Source: Aquisalimonas sp.
GTDB lineage: Bacteria; Pseudomonadota; Gammaproteobacteria; Nitrococcales; Aquisalimonadaceae
Direction of reading: 5' to 3'
Assembly (NCBI RefSeq): GCF_007120195.1
Contig: NZ_SKOG01000237.1
Span: forward strand, 1-33,250
DNA: 33,250 bases
Shown here: positions 1-10,650 of the stretch, piece by piece
Layout: the number at the start of each line of letters is the position of its first letter
How positions within the stretch are numbered: position 1 is the stretch's first letter
Made by a program: the position numbers and the translations under genes
Notes under the pieces: generated by a model
Database searches by the model: none
Seen by the model: the letters and a program-made list of their open reading frames with translations, nothing else
Told to the model about the DNA's origin: nothing

Positions 1-186
1 CCCTACGGCGAGGACCGGCAACACCGCCTCGGAGGCGCACCGGCAAGCCCTCCGGGAGCGCCTGTCCGGCCGCGCAGCGGTGTTGCGCCTCTTGCCAAGG
101 GCGACGGCCATTGGCTGCGAGTCGCGCCTTGCTCCACGGCCGGACAGGCAGCTCAAAAGATAACGAATTTCGGTTACAGGACACTA
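1..186. repeat. Partial repeat element, cut by the window edge
   Basis: No gene is supported between 1 and 419. Positions 176-186 read ACAGGACACTA, identical to the reverse complement of the left terminus of the element at 33031-33198, and the bases just inside are also similar (AAAT and GTT blocks at matching offsets). The word CTACGGCGAGGA at 3-14 also occurs inside that element (near 33119), in the same orientation relative to the terminus. Two perfect inverted pairs lie inside: GCAACACCGC (18-27) with GCGGTGTTGC (77-86), and a 13-base pair, 60-72 with 137-149. I infer a diverged, larger relative of the right-hand element. From 187 to 419 I see only the leader of the protease gene. Confidence 0.45.
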
Positions 187-419
187 ATGCGCTGACTCAG
201 CGGTGCGTGCCGGCACCACAGCGCAGCATCAGAGCCAAGCGGGCCGTCGTCGCTGTGGTTGTGCCGCTGGACGCGCTCCTGCCACGCCTTCTCGCCGCCG
301 CCCAGCGACTCGCGGAGTGGGTGCGCACGCTCGAGTCAGGAGACGCGGATCATTCCGCCCACTGACCAAGCCGTTCCGTTAGCGACCCGATTCTACACGG
401 ACGGAGCCGGACTGAAGAC

Positions 420-1604
<1,185 letters not shown>

Positions 1605-1620
1605 TGTCCCGTCACCGCGA

Positions 1621-2724
1621 CTAGCCCGCCAGGGCACTATCGAGCGCCTGCAGGAAGCTGGCGTTCTCCTCGGCGGTGCCCACCGTCACGCGCAGGCAAT
1701 CCGTGAGCATGGGATGCGAGCCGTCCAGGCACTTGATCAGCACGCCATCGTTGCGCAGGGCGCCATGGATGGCAGCGGCCCGCCCCGGCGCCGTACGAAA
1801 GGTAATGAAATTGGCGTCGCTCGGCCAGGCCGCCACGCCCGGCCGCCTTGACAACGCGTCAAACAGGCGCTCCCGTTCTGCGCACAGCGCCTGCGTTTGG
1901 GTGCGCAGGCGATCGGCATGATCCAGGGCGAACGCCGCGCTCGCCTGGGTCAACGCATTGATATTGTACGGCAAGCGGCATTTCTCGAACTGGGCGATCC
2001 AATCGGGATGGCCGGCAAGATAACCCAGGCGCAGACCGGCCAGCCCCATCTTGGAGACGGTACGCATCACAAGCAGGTGCTCGTAACGTTCCAGGGCCGG
2101 CATCCAGCTGCGCCCACAGAAGGGCTCGTACGCCTCGTCGACCACCACCACACCCGGCGCGGCCTCGATGACCGCCTCCATGGCGGCAGACTCAAAAGCG
2201 TTCCCCGTGGGATTATTCGGGTAAGCCAGGTAGACGATCGCCGGCTGGTGTCGGCCAATGGCCGCCACCATGGCGCCGGTGTCCAGGTGAAAATCCCCCT
2301 CGCCCAGGGCGACTTCCTCGAACCACATACCGGTAAACCCGGAGATCAGCCGGTACATGACGAAGCTCGGCCCCGGCGACAGCACAACACGCTCGCCACC
2401 GCCCCCCAGGGCAAGACCCAAGAGCTGTATTAACTCGTCGGAGCCGTTACCCAGCACCAGGCCCGCCTGGGCTGGTACGCCACCCTCGCGCTGAAGGCGC
2501 TGTTTCAGCACTGCCGCCGTGGGATCCGGGTAGCGGTTGATGCTCACCTCGGCGAGCACCTGCAACCAGGCCTCCCGGAGTTCACCGGGCCAGGGATAGG
2601 GATTTTCCATGGCATCGAGCTTGACCATGCCGGTGGCGGGCGGCACATGGTAGGCCTGCATGGCCTGTACCTCGGGCCGCACCAGCCGGGTGATCCGCTG
2701 CGCCAGGGCGTCACTCCTGCTCAT
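1621..2724 (-). CDS. hisC: Histidinol-phosphate aminotransferase HisC
   Basis: A PLP-dependent class I/II aminotransferase of 367 residues that converts imidazole-acetol phosphate and glutamate to histidinol phosphate, in the cytoplasm. The cofactor-binding pattern is intact: NPTGN near 171-175, DEAY at 196-199 and the Schiff-base lysine, Lys225, in SKMGLAGLR. The length is normal for HisC. The start overlaps the end of hisD by 14 bases, so the two genes are translationally coupled. It is the last gene of the murA-hisG-hisD-hisC run. Many genomes carry two hisC-like genes, and some paralogues act on phenylpyruvate; the hisGD context favours the histidine role. Confidence 0.95.
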   Translation of the reverse strand: MSRSDALAQRITRLVRPEVQAMQAYHVPPATGMVKLDAMENPYPWPGELREAWLQVLAEVSINRYPDPTAAVLKQRLQREGGVPAQAGLVLGNGSDELIQLLGLALGGGGERVVLSPGPSFVMYRLISGFTGMWFEEVALGEGDFHLDTGAMVAAIGRHQPAIVYLAYPNNPTGNAFESAAMEAVIEAAPGVVVVDEAYEPFCGRSWMPALERYEHLLVMRTVSKMGLAGLRLGYLAGHPDWIAQFEKCRLPYNINALTQASAAFALDHADRLRTQTQALCAERERLFDALSRRPGVAAWPSDANFITFRTAPGRAAAIHGALRNDGVLIKCLDGSHPMLTDCLRVTVGTAEENASFLQALDSALAG

Positions 2725-4024
2725 AGTCGCGAACCCGGTAAGCCGCGGACTCGGCGTGGGCTGTCAGCCCTTCCGCCCGGGCAAGGATGGCGGCCACGCG
2801 CCCAAGCTCCGCAGCGCCCGCCGGGGTCGCCTGAATCAGGCTGCTGCGCTTCTGAAAATCGTACACGCCCAACGGCGAGGCGAAGCGCGCCGTCGCGGAG
2901 GTGGGTAGCACGTGGTTCGGGCCGGCGCAATAATCACCCAGCACCTCCGGGGTGTGGCGACCGAGGAAAATGGCACCGGCGTGCCGGACCCGCTCCGCCA
3001 TCTTGCGGGGCTGGGCCACGGACAGCTCCAGGTGCTCCGGCGCAATGGAGTTGCTGACCTCCTCGGCTTCGACCAAATCCCGCACGTAGATCAGCGCACC
3101 GCGGTTGGCAAGCGCCGCGCGTATAATCTCCGAGCGCTCCATGCCGGGGAGCAGCCGCTCCATGGAGTGCTGGACCTGATCCAGGTAGAAGGCATCCGGG
3201 CAGACCAGGAGCGCCCGCGCCATCTCGTCGTGCTCCGCCTGCGCGAAGAGGTCCATGGCGATCCAGTCGGGGTCTGTCTGCCCATCGCAGATGATGAGAA
3301 TCTCCGATGGACCGGCAATCATGTCGATGCCAACGCGTCCGAACACCCGACGCTTCGCGGCGGCGACGTAGGCATTGCCCGGGCCGACGATCTTGTCCAC
3401 CGCCGGAATGGTCTCGGTGCCGTAGGCCAGCGCGCCGATCGCCTGGGCGCCACCGATGGCGTAAACGCGGGTGACTCCGCCCAGATGGGCCGCGGCCAGC
3501 ACCAGCGGCGCCACCTCGCCGTCCGGTGTGGGCACAACCATGACAATATCGGCCACTCCGGCCACGCTGGCCGGCACGGCATTCATCAGCACCGAGGATG
3601 GGTACGCCGCCTTGCCGCCCGGCACATACAGCCCGACGCGATCCAGCGGCGCCACCTTCTGGCCCAGTACGGTACCGTCGGCTTCGGTATACTCCCACGA
3701 CTCCATACGCTGGCGCTCGGCATAGGCCCGGATGCGCTCCGCGGCCCGGTTGAGTGCGTCCCGGGCCTGGTCATCCAGGCCATCGAAGGCCGCTCGCAGG
3801 CGCTCGGGCGCGATCGCCAGATCCGCAACCCGAGCCACGTCGAGCCGGTCGAACTGACGGGTGTAGCGCAGCACGGCTGCATCGCCTTCCTGGCGCACAG
3901 CCCCAAGAATGGCGGTCACGGCCTCTTCGACACCGTCTGTCTCGTTGGCGGCTTCCCTGGTGAGCCGAGCCAGGCTCTCCCAGAAGTCCGGCTGGGTTGT
4001 ACTCAGCCGCGTAATCTCCAGCAT
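2711..4024 (-). CDS. hisD: Histidinol dehydrogenase HisD
   Basis: A zinc-dependent NAD+ enzyme that oxidises L-histidinol twice to give histidine, the last steps of the pathway. The 437-residue length fits the family. Hallmarks are the block around [16 protein letters not shown], the stretch [10 protein letters not shown], and SIAPEHLEL, whose Glu-His pair is catalytic in characterised HisD. The C-terminal [14 protein letters not shown] block is also typical. The frame opens further upstream, but MLEITRLST at 4024 matches the usual N-terminus, so that start is chosen. hisG ends 16 bases upstream. Confidence 0.96.
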   Translation of the reverse strand: MLEITRLSTTQPDFWESLARLTREAANETDGVEEAVTAILGAVRQEGDAAVLRYTRQFDRLDVARVADLAIAPERLRAAFDGLDDQARDALNRAAERIRAYAERQRMESWEYTEADGTVLGQKVAPLDRVGLYVPGGKAAYPSSVLMNAVPASVAGVADIVMVVPTPDGEVAPLVLAAAHLGGVTRVYAIGGAQAIGALAYGTETIPAVDKIVGPGNAYVAAAKRRVFGRVGIDMIAGPSEILIICDGQTDPDWIAMDLFAQAEHDEMARALLVCPDAFYLDQVQHSMERLLPGMERSEIIRAALANRGALIYVRDLVEAEEVSNSIAPEHLELSVAQPRKMAERVRHAGAIFLGRHTPEVLGDYCAGPNHVLPTSATARFASPLGVYDFQKRSSLIQATPAGAAELGRVAAILARAEGLTAHAESAAYRVRDYEQE

Positions 4025-4040
4025 GACGCCTCTCGTTCCT

Positions 4041-4682
4041 TCAGGCTGCGCGCTTGCCAACAGCGCCGGCAAGGCACTGGGTGAACGCCTTGATCCGGCG
4101 ATGCTTCATCTTCATCGCCGCCTTGTTGACGATCAGTCGCGCGCTGATCTCTGCCACGTGCTCCAAAGGCTCCAGGCCATTGGCACGCAGCGTATTGCCG
4201 GTGTCCACCAGATCCACGATGAGATCCGAGAGCCCGGCCATCGGCGCCAGCTCCATGGAGCCGTAGAGCTTGATGGTCTCCACCTGGCGTCCCTGCTCGG
4301 CAAAGTAGCGCCGTGCGATATTGACAAACTTGGTGGCCACCCGGACCTTGCCGCGCCCGGCGTTGGCTCCGGGAAAGCCCGCGACCATCATCCGGCACCG
4401 GGCGATACCGAGATCCAACGGCTCATAAAGCCCCTCGCCACCGTGCTCGAGTAACACGTCCTTGCCGGCAACCCCCACGTCCGCAGCGCCGTATTCCACG
4501 TAGGTGGGCACGTCGGTGGCGCGCAGGATCACGAGTTTGACGGCCGCGTCGCTGGTATCCAGCACCAGCTTGCGGCTCGTGTCTGGATGATCCAGCGGCG
4601 CGATTCCGGCATGGGCGAGCAGCGGCAGGCTCTCTTCCAGGATCCGTCCCTTGGACAGGGCGATGGTCAGCGTTTCGGTCAT
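4041..4682 (-). CDS. hisG: ATP phosphoribosyltransferase, short form HisG
   Basis: Catalyses the first committed step of histidine synthesis, joining ATP and PRPP. The protein begins [17 protein letters not shown] at 4682; residues upstream in the open frame do not look like HisG. At 213 residues it is the short form, which lacks the C-terminal ACT-like regulatory domain of the roughly 300-residue enterobacterial enzyme. Short HisG is known to need the regulatory partner HisZ, a HisRS-like protein; no hisZ is present here, so it must lie elsewhere. The active-site region [18 protein letters not shown] is intact. murA ends 23 bases upstream. Confidence 0.95.
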   Translation of the reverse strand: MTETLTIALSKGRILEESLPLLAHAGIAPLDHPDTSRKLVLDTSDAAVKLVILRATDVPTYVEYGAADVGVAGKDVLLEHGGEGLYEPLDLGIARCRMMVAGFPGANAGRGKVRVATKFVNIARRYFAEQGRQVETIKLYGSMELAPMAGLSDLIVDLVDTGNTLRANGLEPLEHVAEISARLIVNKAAMKMKHRRIKAFTQCLAGAVGKRAA

Positions 4683-4705
4683 GGTCTCAACCGTCCTGAT
4701 GCCTG

Positions 4706-6010
<1,305 letters not shown>

Positions 6011-6256
6011 TTACGTCTGGCCTTGCTCCCACTGCTGCGGGGTCAGCGTGCGCATGGACAATGCGTGCAGCTGGTCCGAGTGGATATGCTCTTCCAACAC
6101 ACTGTAGACCAGGCGATGCCGGGCCAGTGGTGACTTCGCCTCGAACGCCGAACTGACAATGACGGCCTGGAAATGGCGGCCATCGCCCTCCACCTGCGCG
6201 CGGCAGTCCGGCAAGCCATTCTCGATCAGCTGTTTAATGTGCTGGGGGTCCATCAT
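6011..6256 (-). CDS. ibaG: BolA/IbaG-family protein
   Basis: A small 81-residue BolA-like protein. Members next to murA are the IbaG (YrbA) type. They bind monothiol glutaredoxins through a shared iron-sulfur cluster and have been linked to acid tolerance and envelope maintenance. The characteristic second half is seen: HFQAVIVSSAFEAKSPLARHRLVYSVL, broken here as HFQAVIVSSAFE and SPLARHRLVYSVL, followed by a conserved HALSMRTLTPQQW end. Start may be either of two consecutive ATGs (6256 or 6253). Position between mlaB and murA supports ibaG rather than bolA. Confidence 0.9.
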   Translation of the reverse strand: MMDPQHIKQLIENGLPDCRAQVEGDGRHFQAVIVSSAFEAKSPLARHRLVYSVLEEHIHSDQLHALSMRTLTPQQWEQGQT

Positions 6257-6342
6257 GACGGGCGGTCACTCCTGTACTTCAGTGGCCGATGTGGCCCCGC
6301 TCCCGCGGCGCCGCGGACAATGCGTGGCGTGGCTCCTGGCGT

Positions 6343-6357
6343 AAAAGCCCAAAGGGC
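6343..6357 (-). terminator. Weak hairpin with T-run after mlaB
   Basis: On the minus strand GCCC-TTT-GGGC is followed at once by TTTT, just downstream of mlaB. A four-base-pair stem is short, so this would be a weak terminator at best. The same 126-base spacer also holds a perfect 14-base palindrome at 6303-6316 (CCGCGGCGCCGCGG). Together they could separate transcription of mlaFEDCB from ibaG-murA. Confidence 0.22.
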
Positions 6358-6382
6358 GAGGAGCAATGCTTGCCCGCACGCA

Positions 6383-6691
6383 TTAGTCGTCGGCCAATGG
6401 CAAGACGGTGTCCACGCCACTGACCCGGGCGAGGGCAAGCATTTGATCGGGTATATTAGCAAACTCGATACGACCACCGAGATCCCGTTGTTGCCGGGTC
6501 CAATGAATCAGCAGCGCCACGCCCGCGCTGTCGGCTCGGGTGACCCCGGCAAGATCGATGGTCACACCGCCATCGCCGGACAGCAAGGCCGTGCCCTCGC
6601 GCCAGAGCGAGCGCGCGGTGGTGAAATCCACTTGCCCCTCCAGGCGCAGCCGGTCGCCACGCTCCGTGGCGCGCAGCCGGGCCGTGCTCAA
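6383..6691 (-). CDS. mlaB: MlaB, STAS-domain subunit of the Mla transporter
   Basis: A 102-residue cytoplasmic STAS-domain protein. In the MlaFEDB complex of the inner membrane it binds the ATPase MlaF and stabilises it. The sequence shows the STAS core: LRLEGQVDFTTARSLW, then VTIDLAGVTRADSAGVALL, where the conserved loop before the helix (ADSAG) corresponds to the anti-sigma-antagonist-like site. It is the last gene of mlaFEDCB and overlaps the end of mlaC by four bases. Confidence 0.92.
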   Translation of the reverse strand: MSTARLRATERGDRLRLEGQVDFTTARSLWREGTALLSGDGGVTIDLAGVTRADSAGVALLIHWTRQQRDLGGRIEFANIPDQMLALARVSGVDTVLPLADD

Positions 6692-7311
6692 AATTCCGTT
6701 TCCCCGCGGCGATTACGCTCGTGTAGGCGCTCCAGCAAACCCTCCATGCCGTTACGGCGGATTTCACTGCTGAAGGTGTCGCGATAATTGGTTACCAGGC
6801 TCACGCCCTCGATCACCACGTCATACACCTGCCAGCCGTGCTCGTCATGCTTCCGGAATTGGTAGGTCAGCGGAATCGCGGGTCCATCGCGCTGCGCTAC
6901 CTCGACCCGCACGGAGCCTCGCCCGCGGTCCTCGTCCACCCGCTCGGCGTGGTAGCGCACGTCTTCACCGTCGTATTCGAGCAGCGGCTGGGAATACGTA
7001 CGTAGCATCAGCGTTTTGAGCTCCTCTGTGAAGCGCTCACGCTGCTCCGCGGAGGCCTGGTTCCAGTGACGGCCGAGTGAGAAGCGGGTAATCAGCTGGA
7101 AATTGAAGTGCGGGAGGACTTCCTTGCGCACCAGGTCGTAGATGAAATCCGGGTCGTCTTCAAGGTTATTCTCGTAGGTACGCAGTTCCTCGAGAACACG
7201 CTCCGTGGTGTCCTTGACAATCTCCCCGGGGTTTGGCTGCTCTGCCCCTGCTGCGCCTGGCAGCAGGAACGCGAACACAACCAGCGTCACGCCCAATAGC
7301 CTGCGCCTCAT
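6688..7311 (-). CDS. mlaC: MlaC, periplasmic phospholipid carrier
   Basis: A periplasmic lipid shuttle (Ttg2D/MlaC family) that ferries phospholipid between the outer-membrane MlaA complex and the inner-membrane MlaFEDB complex. The start at 7311 puts a classic signal peptide at the N-terminus: MRRRLLGVTLVVFAFLL, then PGAAGA-E as likely signal peptidase I site. The open frame continues upstream to 7389, with in-frame ATGs at 7389, 7383 and 7362, and the first of these would overlap the end of mlaD. Mature-protein hallmarks are VLEELRTYENN, the HFNFQLITRFSLGRHW region and a C-terminal VVIEGVSLVTNYRDTF. The family is certain; the exact start is not. Confidence 0.92.
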   Translation of the reverse strand: MRRRLLGVTLVVFAFLLPGAAGAEQPNPGEIVKDTTERVLEELRTYENNLEDDPDFIYDLVRKEVLPHFNFQLITRFSLGRHWNQASAEQRERFTEELKTLMLRTYSQPLLEYDGEDVRYHAERVDEDRGRGSVRVEVAQRDGPAIPLTYQFRKHDEHGWQVYDVVIEGVSLVTNYRDTFSSEIRRNGMEGLLERLHERNRRGETEF

Positions 7312-7375
7312 GAGACCGCCCATCTGCTCGGCCAGGCGCCCGTGAAGGCGACGCCGACCCATTTGCGTGCGTCTA

Positions 7376-7840
7376 TTAGTCATCGTCATTACCCATCTGG
7401 TAGAGGAACTGTCCGATCATGCGCTCGAGCACTAGAGCGGACTGTGTCAATGTGATTTCGTCCCCGTCTCGGAGATAGAAATCCAGCCCACCGGGGTCCA
7501 GGGCAATATACTGCTCGCCCAGTAGCCCGGAGGTGTAGATGCTGGCGCTGGTATCTTCCGGAAATTCGTACCGTTCGTCGATGCGCACGGTCACCTTCGC
7601 CTCGTAGGTGCTCGAATCGAGCTCCACGTCGGCAACCCGCCCGACCCGTACGCCACCCACCGTCACCGGAGCGCGCGTCCGCAAACCGCCGATATTCTCG
7701 AAACGCAGCTCGAGCTCGTAGCCACCGCGGGCGTCGAAGACCTGGACGTTGCTGACCTGGATGGCCAAGCCGAACAGCGCCGCAGCCCCCATGGCCACGA
7801 ACACCCCTACCCAGATCTCCACGAGTCGTCTGTTACGCAT
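7376..7840 (-). CDS. mlaD: MlaD, MCE-domain subunit of the Mla transporter
   Basis: A 154-residue protein with one N-terminal membrane helix (VEIWVGVFVAMGAAALFGLA) and one MCE domain. In characterised systems six copies form a ring on the periplasmic face of MlaE that receives lipid. The start at 7840 (MRNRRLVEIWVG) has a GGGAGC ribosome-binding site about six bases upstream and matches the usual family start; an upstream ATG at 7861 is less likely. The MCE core includes FENIGGLRTRAPVTVGGVRVG and the SGLLGEQYIALDPG motif. mlaE ends 36 bases upstream. Confidence 0.95.
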   Translation of the reverse strand: MRNRRLVEIWVGVFVAMGAAALFGLAIQVSNVQVFDARGGYELELRFENIGGLRTRAPVTVGGVRVGRVADVELDSSTYEAKVTVRIDERYEFPEDTSASIYTSGLLGEQYIALDPGGLDFYLRDGDEITLTQSALVLERMIGQFLYQMGNDDD

Positions 7841-7876
7841 GCCGGCTCCCGGTTTCAGCAAATGTTGAGCGTCCCA

Positions 7877-8653
7877 TCATCCAAACATCACCGCGGTGAG
7901 CACAAAATCCAGCCCGAGTACAGCCAGCGCGGTGTAAACCACGGTGCGGGTCGTGGCCCGGCTGACACCCTCGGAGGTGGGTTCGGCATCATAACCCTCG
8001 AAGACTGCGATCCAGCTCGCCACAAAACCGAAGACCACACTCTTAATCACACCGTTGAGGATGTCCTCGCGAAACTCCACGGCATCCTGCATCTGCCCCC
8101 AGAAAGCCCCGGCATCGACACCCAGCAGGCCGACGCCGATCACATACGACCCGAGGATGGCCAGAAAGCTGAAGATGGCCGCCAGCAGCGGCATCGCCAG
8201 GAAGCCCGCCAACAGCCGCGGCGCGATGACGCGATTCATAGGGTCTACCGCCATCATCTCCATGCCGGAGAGCTGCTCGGTACTCTTCATTAATCCGATC
8301 TCGGCGGCAAGCGCCGAGCCGGCGCGGCCCGCAAACAGCAGCGCCGTGACCACCGGCCCCAGCTCGCGCACAATGGACAGGGCCACGAGCACGCCCAGGG
8401 ACTGCTCGGCGCCGAAGTTCAGCAAGGTGGTGTAGCCCTGCAACCCGAGCACCATGCCGACGAACACGCCGGATACGACAATGATCACCAGCGACAGCAC
8501 ACCCACGGAGTACAGTTGCTGCACCACCAGGCCGGGCCGCAACACGAGGGCGGGCATTCCCGCAAGGGCCCGCAGCAGGAACAAAAAGGCACGGCCGAAC
8601 CGCTCGGCGATGGCCAAGGCTCGGGCGCCGAGGCGCTGGAATCCGTTTACCAT
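7877..8653 (-). CDS. mlaE: MlaE, permease of the Mla transporter
   Basis: The integral-membrane permease of MlaFEDB, 258 residues with about five hydrophobic segments. It forms a dimer through which phospholipid passes between the inner membrane and the MlaD ring. Typical MlaE/Ttg2B sequence is visible: [36 protein letters not shown] and [21 protein letters not shown]. Its start overlaps the end of mlaF by seven bases. In Pseudomonas putida the orthologous operon was found through solvent-tolerance mutants. Confidence 0.96.
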   Translation of the reverse strand: MVNGFQRLGARALAIAERFGRAFLFLLRALAGMPALVLRPGLVVQQLYSVGVLSLVIIVVSGVFVGMVLGLQGYTTLLNFGAEQSLGVLVALSIVRELGPVVTALLFAGRAGSALAAEIGLMKSTEQLSGMEMMAVDPMNRVIAPRLLAGFLAMPLLAAIFSFLAILGSYVIGVGLLGVDAGAFWGQMQDAVEFREDILNGVIKSVVFGFVASWIAVFEGYDAEPTSEGVSRATTRTVVYTALAVLGLDFVLTAVMFG

Positions 8654-9492
8654 GCGCCGCGGCTGCTCCGTGGCTGACTCATCAGATCCTCATCGAAACC
8701 AAGCGCCGCGGGGTAATGAAAAGGCACTGGCCCGTCGGGCAATCCATGCATGAACTGTCGCACCCACTCAGACTGAGACTCGTAGAGTGCCCCGGGGGTT
8801 CCTGACTCGACAATGCGGCCGCCGTGGAGCACGTGGATCCGGTCGGCAATGCGGGCTGTCTCTGCCACGTCGTGGGAGACGATAATACTGCTCAACCCCA
8901 ACGCATCGTTGAGGCGGCGGATGAGGTCCACCAGCACGCCCATGGAGATCGGATCCTGCCCGGTAAACGGCTCGTCGTACATCACCATGGTGGGATCGAG
9001 GGCAATGGCGCGCGCCAAAGCCACCCGTCGGGCCATACCGCCCGAGAGCTGCGCAGGCATGAGATCGCGCGCGCCACGTAGGCCGACAGCCTGCAGCTTG
9101 AGCAGGACCAAATCCCGAATCAGCGGCTCGGGCAAATCGGTGTGCTCGCGCAGCGGAAACGCCACATTGTCGAACACGCTCAGGTCGGTGAACAGCGCCC
9201 CGCTCTGGAACAGCATGCCCATGCGGCGCCGCAGCTTGTAGAGCCCCCGGGTCGACAGGCCGGCCACGTGCTGACCCTCCACGTGGATCGTGCCCCGATC
9301 GGGCTGCAGCTGACCGCCAATGAGCTTGAGCAGGGTCGTCTTGCCGGTACCGCTGGGTCCCATGATCGCTGTTACTTCACCCCGCCGGATGGACAGCTCC
9401 ACCCCGTCGAACAGCAGCCGCTCGCCGCGCGAGAAATGCAGATCCCGGATGTCCACGAGATGATCGCCGGCGTCGGCAAAGGTGTCGGCCAT
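8647..9492 (-). CDS. mlaF: MlaF, ATPase of the Mla transporter
   Basis: The ABC ATPase that powers MlaFEDB. With the start at 9492 ([12 protein letters not shown]) the protein has 281 residues. Walker A is GPSGTGKT at 45-52, the signature is LSGGMARR, Walker B is MVMYDEPF and the switch histidine lies in IIVSHD. The open frame continues upstream to 9615, but that stretch contains the promoter-like and palindromic DNA at 9532-9574 and does not look like MlaF, so 9492 is preferred. First gene of mlaFEDCB; divergent from the exchanger gene at 9627. Confidence 0.95.
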   Translation of the reverse strand: MADTFADAGDHLVDIRDLHFSRGERLLFDGVELSIRRGEVTAIMGPSGTGKTTLLKLIGGQLQPDRGTIHVEGQHVAGLSTRGLYKLRRRMGMLFQSGALFTDLSVFDNVAFPLREHTDLPEPLIRDLVLLKLQAVGLRGARDLMPAQLSGGMARRVALARAIALDPTMVMYDEPFTGQDPISMGVLVDLIRRLNDALGLSSIIVSHDVAETARIADRIHVLHGGRIVESGTPGALYESQSEWVRQFMHGLPDGPVPFHYPAALGFDEDLMSQPRSSRGAW

Positions 9493-9531
9493 AAACTGGG
9501 TCCAGGGAGCGTTCAGCTTGCAGCGGCAACG

Positions 9532-9560
9532 AGTATCGAGCAACACCTGCGCAGAGTCAA
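9532..9560 (-). promoter_or_regulatory. Candidate sigma-70 promoter of mlaFEDCB
   Basis: On the minus strand TTGACT (-35, five of six consensus bases, 9555-9560) is followed after exactly 17 bases by GATACT (-10, four of six, 9532-9537). It points into mlaF and would give a leader of about 30-35 bases before the ATG at 9492. It is the best promoter match I noticed in the window, but it was found by eye. Confidence 0.5.
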
Positions 9561-9574
9561 TGACCGAGCGGTCA
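9561..9574. promoter_or_regulatory. Palindrome abutting the mla -35 box
   Basis: TGACCG-AG-CGGTCA is a perfect 6+2+6 palindrome that touches the -35 box of the candidate mla promoter, in the divergent mlaF/exchanger spacer. A wider ATGAC...GTCAT symmetry also exists around 9560-9579. Palindromes of this TGACC/GGTCA type are typical operators of TetR-family repressors. No such regulator gene is present here. A 6-bp symmetric site alone is expected several times by chance in 33 kb, so position is the main argument. Confidence 0.35.
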
Positions 9575-9626
9575 GTCATGAGGGCTGCTACCATGCCGGC
9601 CACAACCACCGCCAAAGGACCGCTGG

Positions 9627-10580
9627 ATGCAGGCGATCATTCCCTGGCTGACGCTGCTGGCCGGATTCGTCGTGCTCGCCTGGAGCGCGGACCGCCTGGT
9701 GGCAGCGGCCTCGGCACTGGCGCTGCACCTGGGGCTGACGCCCGTCCTGGTCGGGCTTTTGATCGTTGGCTTCGGAACCTCCACCCCGGAACTGCTGGTC
9801 TCGGCCCTGGCGGCCCTGGAGGGGCAACCGGAGCTGGCCCTGGGCAACGCGCTGGGTTCCAATATCGCCAATGTGGGGTTGATCCTTGGGGTCACCCTGG
9901 TCCTGTTCCCCCTGCCGCGCCAGGCCGCCGGCCAAGGGCTGACGGTGTTGTTGCTGACAGTGGCGACCACCGTTACGCTGGTGCTGCTCGCCAACCTTCA
10001 TCTCGGTCGCCTGGAGGGGGGCATGCTGATGTTGGGCCTGGCACTGAGCCTCGCCTGGCTGGTGCGGGCGAGCTTACGGGAACCAACACCCCAGGCGGGC
10101 ATCCCAAGCGCGGCCGCCATGGGCCCGGCCCGCAGTACCATCGAACTGCTGCTGGCCCTGCTGGTGCTGCTTGCCAGCGCCCGCGCGCTCGTCTGGGCGG
10201 CTGTCACCCTGGCTGAACAGGCAGGCATCAGTGAGCTGGTCATCGGGCTGAGTATCGTCGCCGTGGGCACAAGCCTGCCGGAGCTGGCGACCACGATCGC
10301 CGCAGCCCGCCGCCGGGAGCTCGGCATGCTGTACGGCAACCTGATCGGCTCGAACCTGTTCAACCTACTGGCAGTGCTGGGTGTCACCGCCCTGCTCCAG
10401 CCCCTGACCATCGCCCCGGTGGTCTTCCTGCGCGATGGGCTTACCATGGCGGCGCTGACACTGCCCCTGATTGTGCTTGGCCTGGGCCGAATTTCGGGCA
10501 CCCGCGTGCTCGGCATGGCGCTGCTAGTGATCTACTTCAGCTACCAGGGGCTCCTATTCGTCGGTTCCGCGGTAACCTGA
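9627..10580 (+). CDS. Sodium/calcium exchanger (CaxA/YrbG family)
   Basis: An inner-membrane cation exchanger of 317 residues with about ten hydrophobic segments. The two inverted alpha-repeats that form the ion site are plain: GFGTSTPELLVSALAAL with GNALGSNIANVGLILG, and AVGTSLPELATTIAAA with GNLIGSNLFNLLAVLG. Each carries the acidic residue and asparagines of the Ca2+:cation antiporter family, closest to YrbG. In E. coli yrbG also sits beside mlaFEDCB and kdsD-kdsC-lptCAB. The ions moved by this protein are inferred from family, not shown. Confidence 0.92.
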   Translation: MQAIIPWLTLLAGFVVLAWSADRLVAAASALALHLGLTPVLVGLLIVGFGTSTPELLVSALAALEGQPELALGNALGSNIANVGLILGVTLVLFPLPRQAAGQGLTVLLLTVATTVTLVLLANLHLGRLEGGMLMLGLALSLAWLVRASLREPTPQAGIPSAAAMGPARSTIELLLALLVLLASARALVWAAVTLAEQAGISELVIGLSIVAVGTSLPELATTIAAARRRELGMLYGNLIGSNLFNLLAVLGVTALLQPLTIAPVVFLRDGLTMAALTLPLIVLGLGRISGTRVLGMALLVIYFSYQGLLFVGSAVT

Positions 10581-10617
10581 GTTAGGGGAACTGATCCCGC
10601 GCATGTGCCCTCTCAGG

Positions 10618-10623
10618 CATAAT
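10618..10623 (+). promoter_or_regulatory. Possible -10 box upstream of kdsD
   Basis: CATAAT matches five of six bases of the -10 consensus and lies 28 bases before the kdsD start at 10651. No convincing -35 box is found at the right distance, so this is a weak call. Confidence 0.22.
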
Positions 10624-10650
10624 GCTGTGACCCTCAACGGAGCATCAGCG

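Noticed and set aside
111-365. Open frame of 84 residues (and an overlapping 63-residue one at 259) before the protease gene
   Set aside because: Composition is arginine/alanine-rich without family features; it runs through the inverted repeats and repeat terminus, and has no clear ribosome-binding site.
2912-4084. 390-residue open frame antisense to hisD
   Set aside because: The HisD frame is intact with catalytic residues; the antisense product is His/Gly/Arg-rich and unrecognisable.
6303-6316. CCGCGGCGCCGCGG palindrome as an operator for ibaG-murA
   Set aside because: Pure GC palindromes are frequent in such DNA; no promoter is evident beside it, so it is mentioned only with the weak terminator.
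8939-9010. A possible separate regulator between mlaF and the exchanger gene encoded by the upstream extension of mlaF (9493-9615)
   Set aside because: It is only an N-terminal extension of the open frame; it overlaps promoter-like DNA and has no own stop or domain.
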